Shown here piece by piece: positions 1-5,011 of a stretch of DNA of 5,011 nt. How positions within the stretch are numbered: the first letter of the stretch is position 1; each line of letters starts with the position of its first letter. The stretch lies in contig DJXS01000133.1 of assembly GCA_002448395.1 (NCBI GenBank), positions 11,756 to 16,766 of the forward strand, given 5' to 3'. Source of the DNA: Lachnospiraceae bacterium UBA6998. GTDB lineage: Bacteria; Bacillota; Clostridia; Lachnospirales; Lachnospiraceae. The notes under the pieces were generated by a model. That model was not told where the DNA came from and did no database searches. It was given only the letters and a program-made list of their open reading frames with translations. Made by a program: the position numbers and the translations under genes.

Positions 1-647
1 CGCGCCAGGCGTTCCCAGTCCTCGTCATCCTTACCCATGATGGACGCCAGTATGAATTTAGTCGGATAGTTTGCCTTAAGGCGCCGGAAAACCTCCATAT
101 TCTCTTCCACACTGTGGTCGGAGAGCTGTTCCACGTTCTTGAACCCTATGATGGTGCCGTTGTCGCCGTTGATCGCCGAATAGCGGGGCGACGCTTCATG
201 GATCTCAAGGGAGCAGATCGTCTTGAAGGCTGCGCCGGCCCATCCGGCCTCAAAAGCTCTGGCGCACATATCATAAGTGCTGGCCACGACCGAAGACGAG
301 AGCAGGAATGGATTTTCCAGCGGAATTCCGCACATCTGCGTGCGCAGGCGGTTTTCATCCTGCGGCACTGCGATCTCCAGATCAGGCTTCACTTCCTCAT
401 ACAGCCGCGCTATCAGCTTCCGGATCGGCACCTGACGCGGGCGCACACACGCCTCCTCACACGGCGCGGAACATCCCGCACAGGGATTTTCGTCCGGCAA
501 AACACCGGCCGCCGTATCCTCATTTTCAAACCACACGCTTCTAAGAAGCGATGCCGGATCGAGTCTGCCGCAGGCGGAGCTGCAAGGTGCATCGTGACAT
601 AATGCGCAATTGATCATATCAGAACGGTAAAGTTTCTTACTAAGCAT
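1..647 (-). CDS. preA: PreA-type dihydropyrimidine dehydrogenase subunit with N-terminal Fe-S module (partial, 3' end off window)
   Basis: The reading frame is open from an ATG at 647 to the left edge (215 codons seen). AGGAGG at 653-658, 5 nt upstream, supports this start. Residues about 100-215 match from memory the start of E. coli PreA, the FMN-containing subunit of NAD-dependent dihydropyrimidine dehydrogenase, which reduces uracil and thymine. Shared blocks are NPFLLSSSVV (112-121), MCARAFEAGW (127-136), FKTI (141-144), GFKNVEQL (168-175) and ASIMG (201-205). Ahead of this lie about 95 residues absent from E. coli PreA. They contain CxxCxxxxCxxxC (Cys 14, 17, 22, 26) and CxxCxxxCxxxC (Cys 56, 59, 63, 67), resembling the helical two-cluster [4Fe-4S] domain at the N-terminus of eukaryotic DPYD and of PreT/GltD. 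The remaining barrel and any C-terminal ferredoxin domain lie outside. The family call is firm. The exact substrate is less sure, since related dihydroorotate dehydrogenase-like proteins share the fold. Confidence 0.85.
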   Translation of the reverse strand, partial: MLSKKLYRSDMINCALCHDAPCSSACGRLDPASLLRSVWFENEDTAAGVLPDENPCAGCSAPCEEACVRPRQVPIRKLIARLYEEVKPDLEIAVPQDENRLRTQMCGIPLENPFLLSSSVVASTYDMCARAFEAGWAGAAFKTICSLEIHEASPRYSAINGDNGTIIGFKNVEQLSDHSVEENMEVFRRLKANYPTKFILASIMGKDDEDWERLA

Positions 648-681
648 AATTGCCTCCTGTCCTGAAAAAGGTCTGCAGTTC

Positions 682-696
682 ATTGTAAATATTCTA
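682..696 (-). promoter_or_regulatory. Possible preA promoter -10 region
   Basis: On the minus strand, an AT-rich stretch 35-50 nt upstream of the preA start contains two overlapping -10-like hexamers, TAGAAT (691-696) and TACAAT (682-687). Neither has a convincing -35 box at 16-18 nt. This is the only promoter-like sequence in the gap between preA and the divergent T-box promoter. It is a weak call. Confidence 0.3.
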
Positions 697-758
697 CCAT
701 TTTTGCGCTCATTCATCACTCAGGAATCGTGTCCGGCTGCCGCATCTTAAGAAAACCG

Positions 759-787
759 TTGACATCCCTTTGATTTAATGATATAAA
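759..787 (+). promoter_or_regulatory. Sigma-A type promoter of the T-box/trpB unit
   Basis: TTGACA (759-764) is a perfect -35 hexamer. It is followed after exactly 17 nt by TATAAA (782-787), one base off the -10 consensus. Transcription would start near 794, just before the first T-box helix. The strong consensus fits a unit controlled mainly by termination in its leader rather than at initiation. Confidence 0.88.
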
Positions 788-793
788 GTATTA

Positions 794-1079
794 AACCGTT
801 GAAGAAGAGTGAGTAAATTCTCTCAATGCTTCCACAGAGAGCCGCAGGTGGTGGGATTGCGGCGCAGCACGAGAATCGAATGGACTTCTGAGGGCGAGCA
901 GAAACCGGATCTTACAAAGGCCGTTAGTATGTGAGACGGAGCAGACTCTCCGTGATCAATTGTCAGCATATGCTAGTATGCGTTAAGTGGGCGTGGTTTC
1001 ACGTCAAGCCGGGTGGCACCGCAGGATCGATTTAACGACCCTGTCCCAGCATTTAACACTGGGACAGGGTCTTTGTCTT
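794..1079 (+). promoter_or_regulatory. T-box riboswitch specific for tRNA-Trp
   Basis: This leader binds uncharged tRNA-Trp and then allows transcription into trpB. The base of Stem I pairs 803-807 (AGAAG) with 885-889 (CTTCT), enclosing the specifier loop with UGG, the tryptophan codon, at 881-883 followed by the usual purine. The distal part of Stem I forms from GCCGCA (841-846) and TGCGGC (858-863), with a GGTGG-containing terminal loop. Further hairpins sit at 936-941/948-953 and 992-995/1000-1003. The T-box core GGGTGGCACCGC is at 1011-1022. An antiterminator can form with GGG (1011-1013) on CCC (1045-1047) and GCAGG (1021-1025) on CCTGT (1040-1044), leaving the seven-base bulge 1014-1020 free. 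The bulge reads UGGC, and its C can pair with the G discriminator of tRNA-Trp, an independent agreement with the UGG specifier. The helices were found by eye, not by a covariance model. Confidence 0.95.
1037..1077 (+). terminator. T-box-controlled intrinsic terminator
   Basis: A perfect 13-bp stem (1037-1049 with 1059-1071) closes a 9-nt loop and is followed by a T-rich tail (TTTGTCTT). The 5' arm contains the CCTGTCCC bases (1040-1047) needed by the antiterminator, so the two structures exclude each other. This is the off state when tRNA-Trp is charged. Confidence 0.93.
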
Positions 1080-1133
1080 GTCCCGAGCATACACTAGTCA
1101 GCGGCACAAAAAGAGCCGCACAAGTTCAATGCG

Positions 1134-1140
1134 AAAGGAG
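1134..1140 (+). promoter_or_regulatory. trpB ribosome binding site fixing the start at 1148
   Basis: AAAGGAG ends 7 nt before the ATG at 1148. The frame is also open upstream to an ATG at 1013, but that codon lies inside the T-box core and translation from it would run through the terminator stem. The downstream ATG is therefore the real start. Confidence 0.9.
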
Positions 1141-1147
1141 AAAAACC

Positions 1148-2530
1148 ATGGCAAACAACGAAAATCAGAAGATTCCCTACAAGATCTATCTCTCCGAGAA
1201 CGAGATCCCTTCATCCTGGTACAACGTAAGGGCTGATATGAAGAACAAGCCCGCACCGCTTCTCAATCCCGGAACCCTTCAGCCTATGACCGCTGAAGAA
1301 CTCAGCGCCGTTTTCTGTGAAGATCTCGTCGCCCAGGAACTCGACAATGAGCACGCTTATATTCCGATTCCTCAGGAGATCCGGGATTTCTACAAGATGT
1401 ACCGCCCTTCACCGCTGGTCCGCGCTTACTGCCTCGAAGAGAAGCTGCAGACTCCGGCTCACATCTACTACAAATTCGAAGGCAACAACACCAGCGGCAG
1501 CCACAAGCTTAATTCCGCAGTTCCTCAGGCCTATTACGCCAAGAAGCAGGGCCTCAAAGGCGTCACGACCGAGACCGGTGCTGGCCAGTGGGGTACAGCG
1601 CTTTCCATGGCTTGTTCCTATTTTGACCTCGACTGCAAAGTATACATGGTCAAAGTAAGCTACGAGCAGAAGCCCTTCCGCCGCGAAGTAATGCGTACTT
1701 ACGGCGCATCCGTCACACCTTCGCCGTCCGATACTACAAATGTCGGCCGCAAGATCCTCGCTGAGCACCCCGGCACAACCGGATCCCTCGGCTGCGCGAT
1801 CTCCGAAGCAGTGGAAGTCGCCGTCTCCAATCCCGGCTACCGCTACGTGCTCGGCTCCGTCCTCAACCAAGTCCTTCTGCACCAGTCCGTCATTGGTCTT
1901 GAAACCAAGGCGGCCCTCGACAAATACGGCGTTAAGGCCGACATGATCATCGGCTGCGCCGGCGGCGGTTCCAACCTCGGCGGCCTCATCGCTCCCTTCG
2001 TGGGCGAGAAACTCCGCGGCGAGGCGGACTATAGGATCATCGCGGTTGAGCCGGCTTCCTGCCCGAGCCTCACACGCGGCGTCTACGCTTACGACTTCTG
2101 CGACACCGGCATGGTGTGCCCGCTTGCCAAGATGTACACCCTCGGCAGCGACTTCATCCCTGCCCCCAACCATGCAGGCGGCCTTCGCTACCACGGCATG
2201 AGCCCCGTGCTCTCCCAGCTCTACGACGACGGCCTGATGGAAGCAGTTTCCGTCAAGCAAACCGAAGTCTTCGAAGCAGCTGAGATGTTCGCCCGCGTTG
2301 AAGGCATCCTTCCCGCCCCTGAGAGCTCCCACGCAATCCGCGTGGCCATCGACGAAGCCCTCAAGTGCAAAGAGACCGGCGAAGCCAAGAACATCGTCTT
2401 CGGCCTCACCGGCACAGGTTACTTCGATATGGTCGCTTATGAGAAATATCATGACGGCCTGATGACCGACTACATTCCCACTGACGAGGAACTGGCCGCT
2501 TACAGGGCTAAGCTGCCGAAGGTTGAATAA
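1148..2530 (+). CDS. trpB: Tryptophan synthase beta chain, TrpB2 type (stand-alone)
   Basis: This 460-residue PLP enzyme condenses indole with L-serine to give L-tryptophan in the cytoplasm. The PLP lysine is K120 in NTSGSHKLNS (114-123). The catalytic glutamate is E142 in TETGAGQWG (141-149). The glycine-rich PLP phosphate loop is AGGGSN (271-276), and the C-terminal GLTGTGYFD (419-427) corresponds to the cofactor-ring-binding loop. The KVSYEQKPFRR block (169-179), the long N-terminal extension and a length well above the roughly 400 residues of ordinary TrpB (TrpB1) are typical of the TrpB2 class. No trpA or other trp biosynthesis gene is adjacent. With a tRNA-Trp T-box in front, this reads as a single-gene tryptophan-starvation response that uses free indole, or indole from a TrpA elsewhere in the genome. 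Annotators sometimes call the family tryptophan synthase beta-like. All catalytic residues I can place are intact. Confidence 0.96.
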   Translation: MANNENQKIPYKIYLSENEIPSSWYNVRADMKNKPAPLLNPGTLQPMTAEELSAVFCEDLVAQELDNEHAYIPIPQEIRDFYKMYRPSPLVRAYCLEEKLQTPAHIYYKFEGNNTSGSHKLNSAVPQAYYAKKQGLKGVTTETGAGQWGTALSMACSYFDLDCKVYMVKVSYEQKPFRREVMRTYGASVTPSPSDTTNVGRKILAEHPGTTGSLGCAISEAVEVAVSNPGYRYVLGSVLNQVLLHQSVIGLETKAALDKYGVKADMIIGCAGGGSNLGGLIAPFVGEKLRGEADYRIIAVEPASCPSLTRGVYAYDFCDTGMVCPLAKMYTLGSDFIPAPNHAGGLRYHGMSPVLSQLYDDGLMEAVSVKQTEVFEAAEMFARVEGILPAPESSHAIRVAIDEALKCKETGEAKNIVFGLTGTGYFDMVAYEKYHDGLMTDYIPTDEELAAYRAKLPKVE

Positions 2531-2985
2531 AATGCTCGCATAACGAGGCTCACTGCCGTCTAAGTGCCGCTGGAGCATCTCCAGCGGCACTTCTACGGCA
2601 ATCTTCCTGATTTAAAGCCTTTCTGACGCTTTAGTGCCGCTGGAACACCTCCAGCGGCACTTTAACGGCAATTTTCTTGATTTAGAGCCTTACTGACGTT
2701 TTAGTGCCGCTGGAGCATCTCCAGCGGCACTTTAACGGCAATTTTCTTATTTTAAAGCCTTTCTGACGCTTTAGTGCCGCTGGAACACCTCCAGCGGCAC
2801 TTTAACGGCAATTTTCTTGATTTAGAGCCTTTCTGACGCTTTAGTGCCGCTGGAACACCTCCAGCGGCACTTTAACGGCAATTTTCTTATTTTAAAGCCT
2901 TCTGACGCTTTAGTGCCGCTGGAACACCTCCAGCGGCACTTTAACGGCAATTATCTTGCACTAAAACGGCATCAGCCGATAATTA
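2531..2985. other. Convergent intergenic region without a gene
   Basis: This 455-bp gap separates the 3' ends of trpB and the transporter gene. Nearly all of it is the hairpin array described separately. The left flank (2531-2562) has only a short CTCG/CGAG inverted repeat, and the right flank (2958-2985) holds a 4-bp CGGC/GCCG hairpin and a GATAATTATC palindrome. I see no coding potential: the 70-nt period is not a multiple of three. Confidence 0.75.
2563..2957. repeat. Tandem array of six 70-bp units, each with a GC-rich hairpin
   Basis: The palindrome AGTGCCGCTGG ... CCAGCGGCACT recurs at 2563-2591, 2633-2661, 2703-2731, 2773-2801, 2843-2871 and 2912-2940, with spacings of 70, 70, 70, 70 and 69 bp. 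Units 1 and 3 have GAGCATCTC at the tip, allowing a 13-bp stem with a 3-nt loop. The other four have GAACACCTC, giving 12 bp and a 5-nt loop. The arms are identical in all six. The roughly 41-bp linkers are also conserved (TTTAACGGCAATTTTCTT, then AGCCT, TGACG, TTTA). Linkers 2 and 4 share GATTTAGAGCC while 3 and 5 share ATTTTAAAGCC, implying a 140-bp higher-order unit. Linker 5 has lost one T, and unit 6 diverges after ACGGCAATTATCTT. No hairpin has a good U-tract on either strand. Confidence 0.97.
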
Positions 2986-4212
2986 TCAGCCCAATACATC
3001 TCCCAGATTCGCTTCCTTGATGCCATGCTTCTCCGCATAGCCTGTAAGGAACAGGGTCAGCGCACCGTCACCAGTGACGTTGCATGCTGTGCCGAAGGAA
3101 TCCTGCAGAGCGAAGATGGTCAGCATCAGAGCGGTTCCGTTCTCGTCGAAGCCGAGAACGCCGGTGATCAGACCCAGGGATGCCATTACGGTACCGCCGG
3201 GAACGCCGGGAGCTCCGATCGCGAAAACGCCGAGCAGCAGACAGAACAGGATCATCTTGCCGAGGGACGGGAACTCGCCATAGAGCATCTTGGAAACTGC
3301 CATGACGAAGAAAGTCTCTGTCATAACGGATCCGCACAGATGAATGTTCGCAAACAGCGGAATACCAAAGTTTACAAGATCATCGCGGAGCGGAGGCTCG
3401 GACTTCTTAGCGCACTCAAGGGCAACAGAAAGAGTAGCCGCGCTGGACATGGTTCCGACTGCCGTCATGTAGGCCGGTCCATAGTTCTTGATGATGTTCA
3501 ACGGATTTTTCCCGGAGTAGGCGCCTGCAATGCCATACAGGAGTGTCAGCCAGATATAATGGCCAATCATTACGATCACGATGATGATCAAGAAGATCGG
3601 AAGCTGCTTTGTGATAGTTCCCTCATAAGCCAGCGTGCAGAATGTGCAGCCGATCAGAACGGGAAGGACCGGGATGACGAACTTCGTGACGATACTCAGG
3701 ACGATCTTCTGGAATTCCTCAAGAACGCCTGTGATCAGTTTGCTCTTATTCCAGGTCGCCGCAAGGCCTACCATTACAGAGAAGAACAGCGCGGACATGA
3801 CCGGCATGATCTGCGGAATTGTCAGTTCAAATACGACCGGAGGAAGCTCTTTAAGGCCGTCCACTTCAGGGCTGATATTCAGGAAGGGCAAAATAGTGAA
3901 ACCCGCTCCTGTAGCGAAAAACGCCGCTCCGATGGAAGAGATATACGCAATGCAGAGCGCCACTGCCAGCATGCGGGAGGCGTTGTTGCCAAGCCTTGTG
4001 ATGGAAGGAGCGATGAAGCCGATGATGATCAGCGGCACGCAGAAGTTGATGAACTGGCTCGAGATGAACTTGACTGTCACGATGATATTGAGCAGCGCGG
4101 TGGCAATTCCCGATCCGTCAATCGCGCTCAGGGCAAGGCCGGCTGCAATACCTACTGCCAGTGCGACCAGAAGCCTGAACGGCAGACTTTGTGTAAAACT
4201 TTCCTTTTTCAT
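2986..4212 (-). CDS. DAACS-family (dicarboxylate/amino acid:cation) symporter, probably for a neutral amino acid
   Basis: This 408-residue hydrophobic membrane protein starts at the ATG at 4212, with GAGGG (4221-4225) 8 nt upstream. Its length and layout fit the GltPh/SstT family of eight transmembrane helices plus two re-entrant hairpins. HP1 shows GTMSSAATLSV (253-263), HP2 shows GAPGVPGGTVM (333-343), and TM8 shows DSFGTACNVTGD (371-382). By eye against GltPh, D371 corresponds to the amino-group-binding D394, N378 to N401 and D382 to D405, but G374 replaces R397, which holds the side-chain carboxylate of acidic substrates. TM7, usually NMDGT, reads HLCGS (291-295), so two sodium-coordinating positions also differ. 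I infer a neutral amino acid substrate with altered ion coupling. It lies 136 bp downstream of cyuA on the same strand, so cysteine or serine are reasonable candidates. The specific substrate is not shown by the sequence. Confidence 0.88.
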   Translation of the reverse strand: MKKESFTQSLPFRLLVALAVGIAAGLALSAIDGSGIATALLNIIVTVKFISSQFINFCVPLIIIGFIAPSITRLGNNASRMLAVALCIAYISSIGAAFFATGAGFTILPFLNISPEVDGLKELPPVVFELTIPQIMPVMSALFFSVMVGLAATWNKSKLITGVLEEFQKIVLSIVTKFVIPVLPVLIGCTFCTLAYEGTITKQLPIFLIIIVIVMIGHYIWLTLLYGIAGAYSGKNPLNIIKNYGPAYMTAVGTMSSAATLSVALECAKKSEPPLRDDLVNFGIPLFANIHLCGSVMTETFFVMAVSKMLYGEFPSLGKMILFCLLLGVFAIGAPGVPGGTVMASLGLITGVLGFDENGTALMLTIFALQDSFGTACNVTGDGALTLFLTGYAEKHGIKEANLGDVLG

Positions 4213-4264
4213 GTTAATTTCCCTCTTTCTTTTTCTTTATTTCCGAACCTGCATTTCCCTCATT

Positions 4265-4366
4265 GCAGGCACGAATCCATTCTCAAACGACGCTGAACCG
4301 CCTGTTTGCAGGCACGAATCCATTCTCAAACGACGCTGAACCGCCTGTTTACAGGCACGAATCCAC
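4265..4366. repeat. 43-bp direct repeat, two full copies plus a partial third overlapping the cyuA 3' end
   Basis: Two identical 43-bp copies lie at 4265-4307 and 4308-4350, followed by about 16 bp of a third at 4351-4366 that differs only at its first base (A for G). The third copy contains the cyuA stop codon and last codons on the minus strand. Each junction forms a short inverted repeat, GCCTG/CAGGC around TTTG or TTTA, so on the cyuA mRNA the stop codon falls in a small hairpin loop. The copies are identical, suggesting recent duplication. No spacer separates them, so this is not CRISPR. Confidence 0.93.
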
Positions 4367-5011
4367 GTCAACCTGGTCGATCATGACCTTGAGGATCTCC
4401 TTATCCGTTTCCTTCATGCCGATCTTTCCAATATAGCCCATGTTCTTGATCGTCTTTTCGACGTCGCTCTCAACAAATCCTTCGCCGCCGCGGAACTCTT
4501 TCATGCTCATACTCATGTAGTGAGCAAGAAGCGCCGCGTGGACGGAAGACGCTATTTTGGCTGCGCAGCTGGGCTTTGCCCCGTCGCAGACGATTCCGCC
4601 GACATTGCCGAGCGTATTAGTGATAGTTCCGCCGATCTGCTCATAGCTGCCGCCGGCCATGTACGTGATCGCCGCGCCTGCTCCGCAGGCTGCACTGACC
4701 GCGCCGCAGAAAGCGGACAGCGAACCGATGTAATGCTTGATGTAGATGGACACCAGGTTCGAGACCAAAAGGCATCGGTACATCTTCGCCGTAGACAGGT
4801 GCATGCGCTCCGCATAGGTCACGACCGGCATTGTTACTGTGATTCCCTGGTTTCCGCTGCCCGAATTGATGATGACAGGCAGAGGACATCCGCTCATACG
4901 GGCGTCAGAACCCGCTGCCGCGCGGGCGCAGGCGTTGCACTTGACGTCATCACTCCAGTTCTCCAGTATCGTCTTGCCGACTCTGGCTCCCCAGGGATTG
5001 TCCAACCCCTC
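4349..5011 (-). CDS. cyuA: L-cysteine desulfidase, CyuA/UPF0597 family (C-terminal half, 5' end off window)
   Basis: The frame stays open to the right edge, and its first visible codons read EGLDNPWGARVG, matching an internal stretch of E. coli CyuA (formerly YhaM). About 220 of roughly 430 residues are seen. The family breaks L-cysteine into pyruvate, ammonia and hydrogen sulfide using an oxygen-labile [4Fe-4S] cluster, and it is related to the alpha domain of Fe-S serine dehydratases. Family landmarks, counting from the window edge, are SDARMSGC (about 34-41), SGSGNQGIT (49-57), SIYIKHYIGSLSAFCG (88-103) and CDGAKPSC (141-148), whose two cysteines are candidate cluster ligands. The protein ends TDKEILKVMIDQVDVDSCL, a few residues longer than E. 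coli CyuA, and these extra codons lie in the 43-bp repeat. The downstream symporter gene probably shares its transcript. A serine-dehydratase-like role is the main alternative. The N-terminal cysteine motif cannot be checked here. Confidence 0.88.
   Translation of the reverse strand, partial: EGLDNPWGARVGKTILENWSDDVKCNACARAAAGSDARMSGCPLPVIINSGSGNQGITVTMPVVTYAERMHLSTAKMYRCLLVSNLVSIYIKHYIGSLSAFCGAVSAACGAGAAITYMAGGSYEQIGGTITNTLGNVGGIVCDGAKPSCAAKIASSVHAALLAHYMSMSMKEFRGGEGFVESDVEKTIKNMGYIGKIGMKETDKEILKVMIDQVDVDSCL

Noticed and set aside
114..602. 162-codon plus-strand frame
   Set aside because: It is antisense to preA, whose minus-strand frame has clear family similarity and a strong ribosome binding site.
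1013..1147. Upstream extension of the trpB frame to an ATG at 1013, giving 505 residues
   Set aside because: The codon is inside the conserved T-box core and the added 45 codons run through the antiterminator and terminator. The 1148 start has a good ribosome binding site and matches the family N-terminus.
1409..2590. Long open frame of 393 codons on the minus strand
   Set aside because: It lies antisense to trpB, has no recognisable motifs, and even enters the hairpin array. It is a by-product of the codon bias of trpB.
2563..2940. Series of intrinsic terminators for trpB or the symporter gene
   Set aside because: The stems are strong, but the plus strand continues with TTTAACGG or TTCTACGG and the minus strand with purine-rich sequence, so no U-tract follows on either strand. 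Incidental termination or mRNA protection remains possible.
2563..2957. CRISPR array
   Set aside because: The intervals between palindromes are themselves conserved repeats rather than unique spacers, and no cas gene is present.
2963..2978. Minus-strand terminator after the symporter gene (CGGC-TGAT-GCCG followed by TTTT)
   Set aside because: The stem is only 4 bp and the T-tract is short, too weak to call without transcript-end data.
3025..4296. Long open frame of 423 codons on the plus strand
   Set aside because: It is antisense to the symporter gene, highly charged and low in recognisable motifs, and runs into the 43-bp repeat. It is a shadow frame.
4237..4323. 28-codon minus-strand frame starting in the 43-bp repeat, ahead of the symporter gene
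   Set aside because: It has no convincing ribosome binding site and its codons derive mostly from the duplicated cyuA tail. A leader peptide role cannot be supported.

Overview
The window looks like chromosomal DNA of an anaerobic Bacillota bacterium, probably a gut-type member of the Clostridia with moderate-to-high GC. This rests on three things: a classical T-box tRNA-sensing leader, strong AGGAGG-type ribosome binding sites, and oxygen-sensitive Fe-S enzyme families (a PreA-type dihydropyrimidine dehydrogenase subunit and a CyuA-type cysteine desulfidase). The genus cannot be fixed from the sequence. Four protein genes are supported, two of them cut by the window edges.

Left part (1-1150): a preA-like gene runs leftward off the window edge from an ATG at 647. 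It has an unusual eight-cysteine Fe-S module in front of the FMN barrel. Divergent from it, a near-consensus promoter (759-787) drives a T-box leader (about 794-1079). The leader shows a UGG tryptophan specifier, a UGGC bulge matching the G discriminator of tRNA-Trp, an antiterminator, and a competing 13-bp terminator. It controls a TrpB2-type tryptophan synthase beta chain (1148-2530). No trpA or other trp gene lies beside it, so this is a stand-alone tryptophan-responsive indole-to-tryptophan unit.

Middle (2531-2985): the convergent intergenic space holds six tandem 70-bp units. Each carries an almost invariant 12-13-bp GC-rich hairpin, with an alternating pattern suggesting growth in 140-bp steps. 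Its function is unknown, and it is the least explained element here.

Right part (2986-5011): two leftward genes, probably co-transcribed. The upstream gene (cut by the right edge) encodes the C-terminal half of a CyuA/UPF0597 L-cysteine desulfidase. The downstream gene is a DAACS-family symporter whose substrate-site arginine is replaced by glycine, suggesting a neutral amino acid rather than glutamate or a dicarboxylate. Together they suggest amino acid uptake plus degradation to pyruvate, ammonia and sulfide, with cysteine or a related amino acid as the inferred substrate. A 43-bp direct repeat in their intergenic gap includes the last codons of cyuA.

No tRNA, rRNA, CRISPR array, insertion sequence or phage gene was seen. 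The T-box/TrpB2 unit is a known type of system. The hairpin array, the PreA domain arrangement and the altered transporter motifs are the items that may be new.
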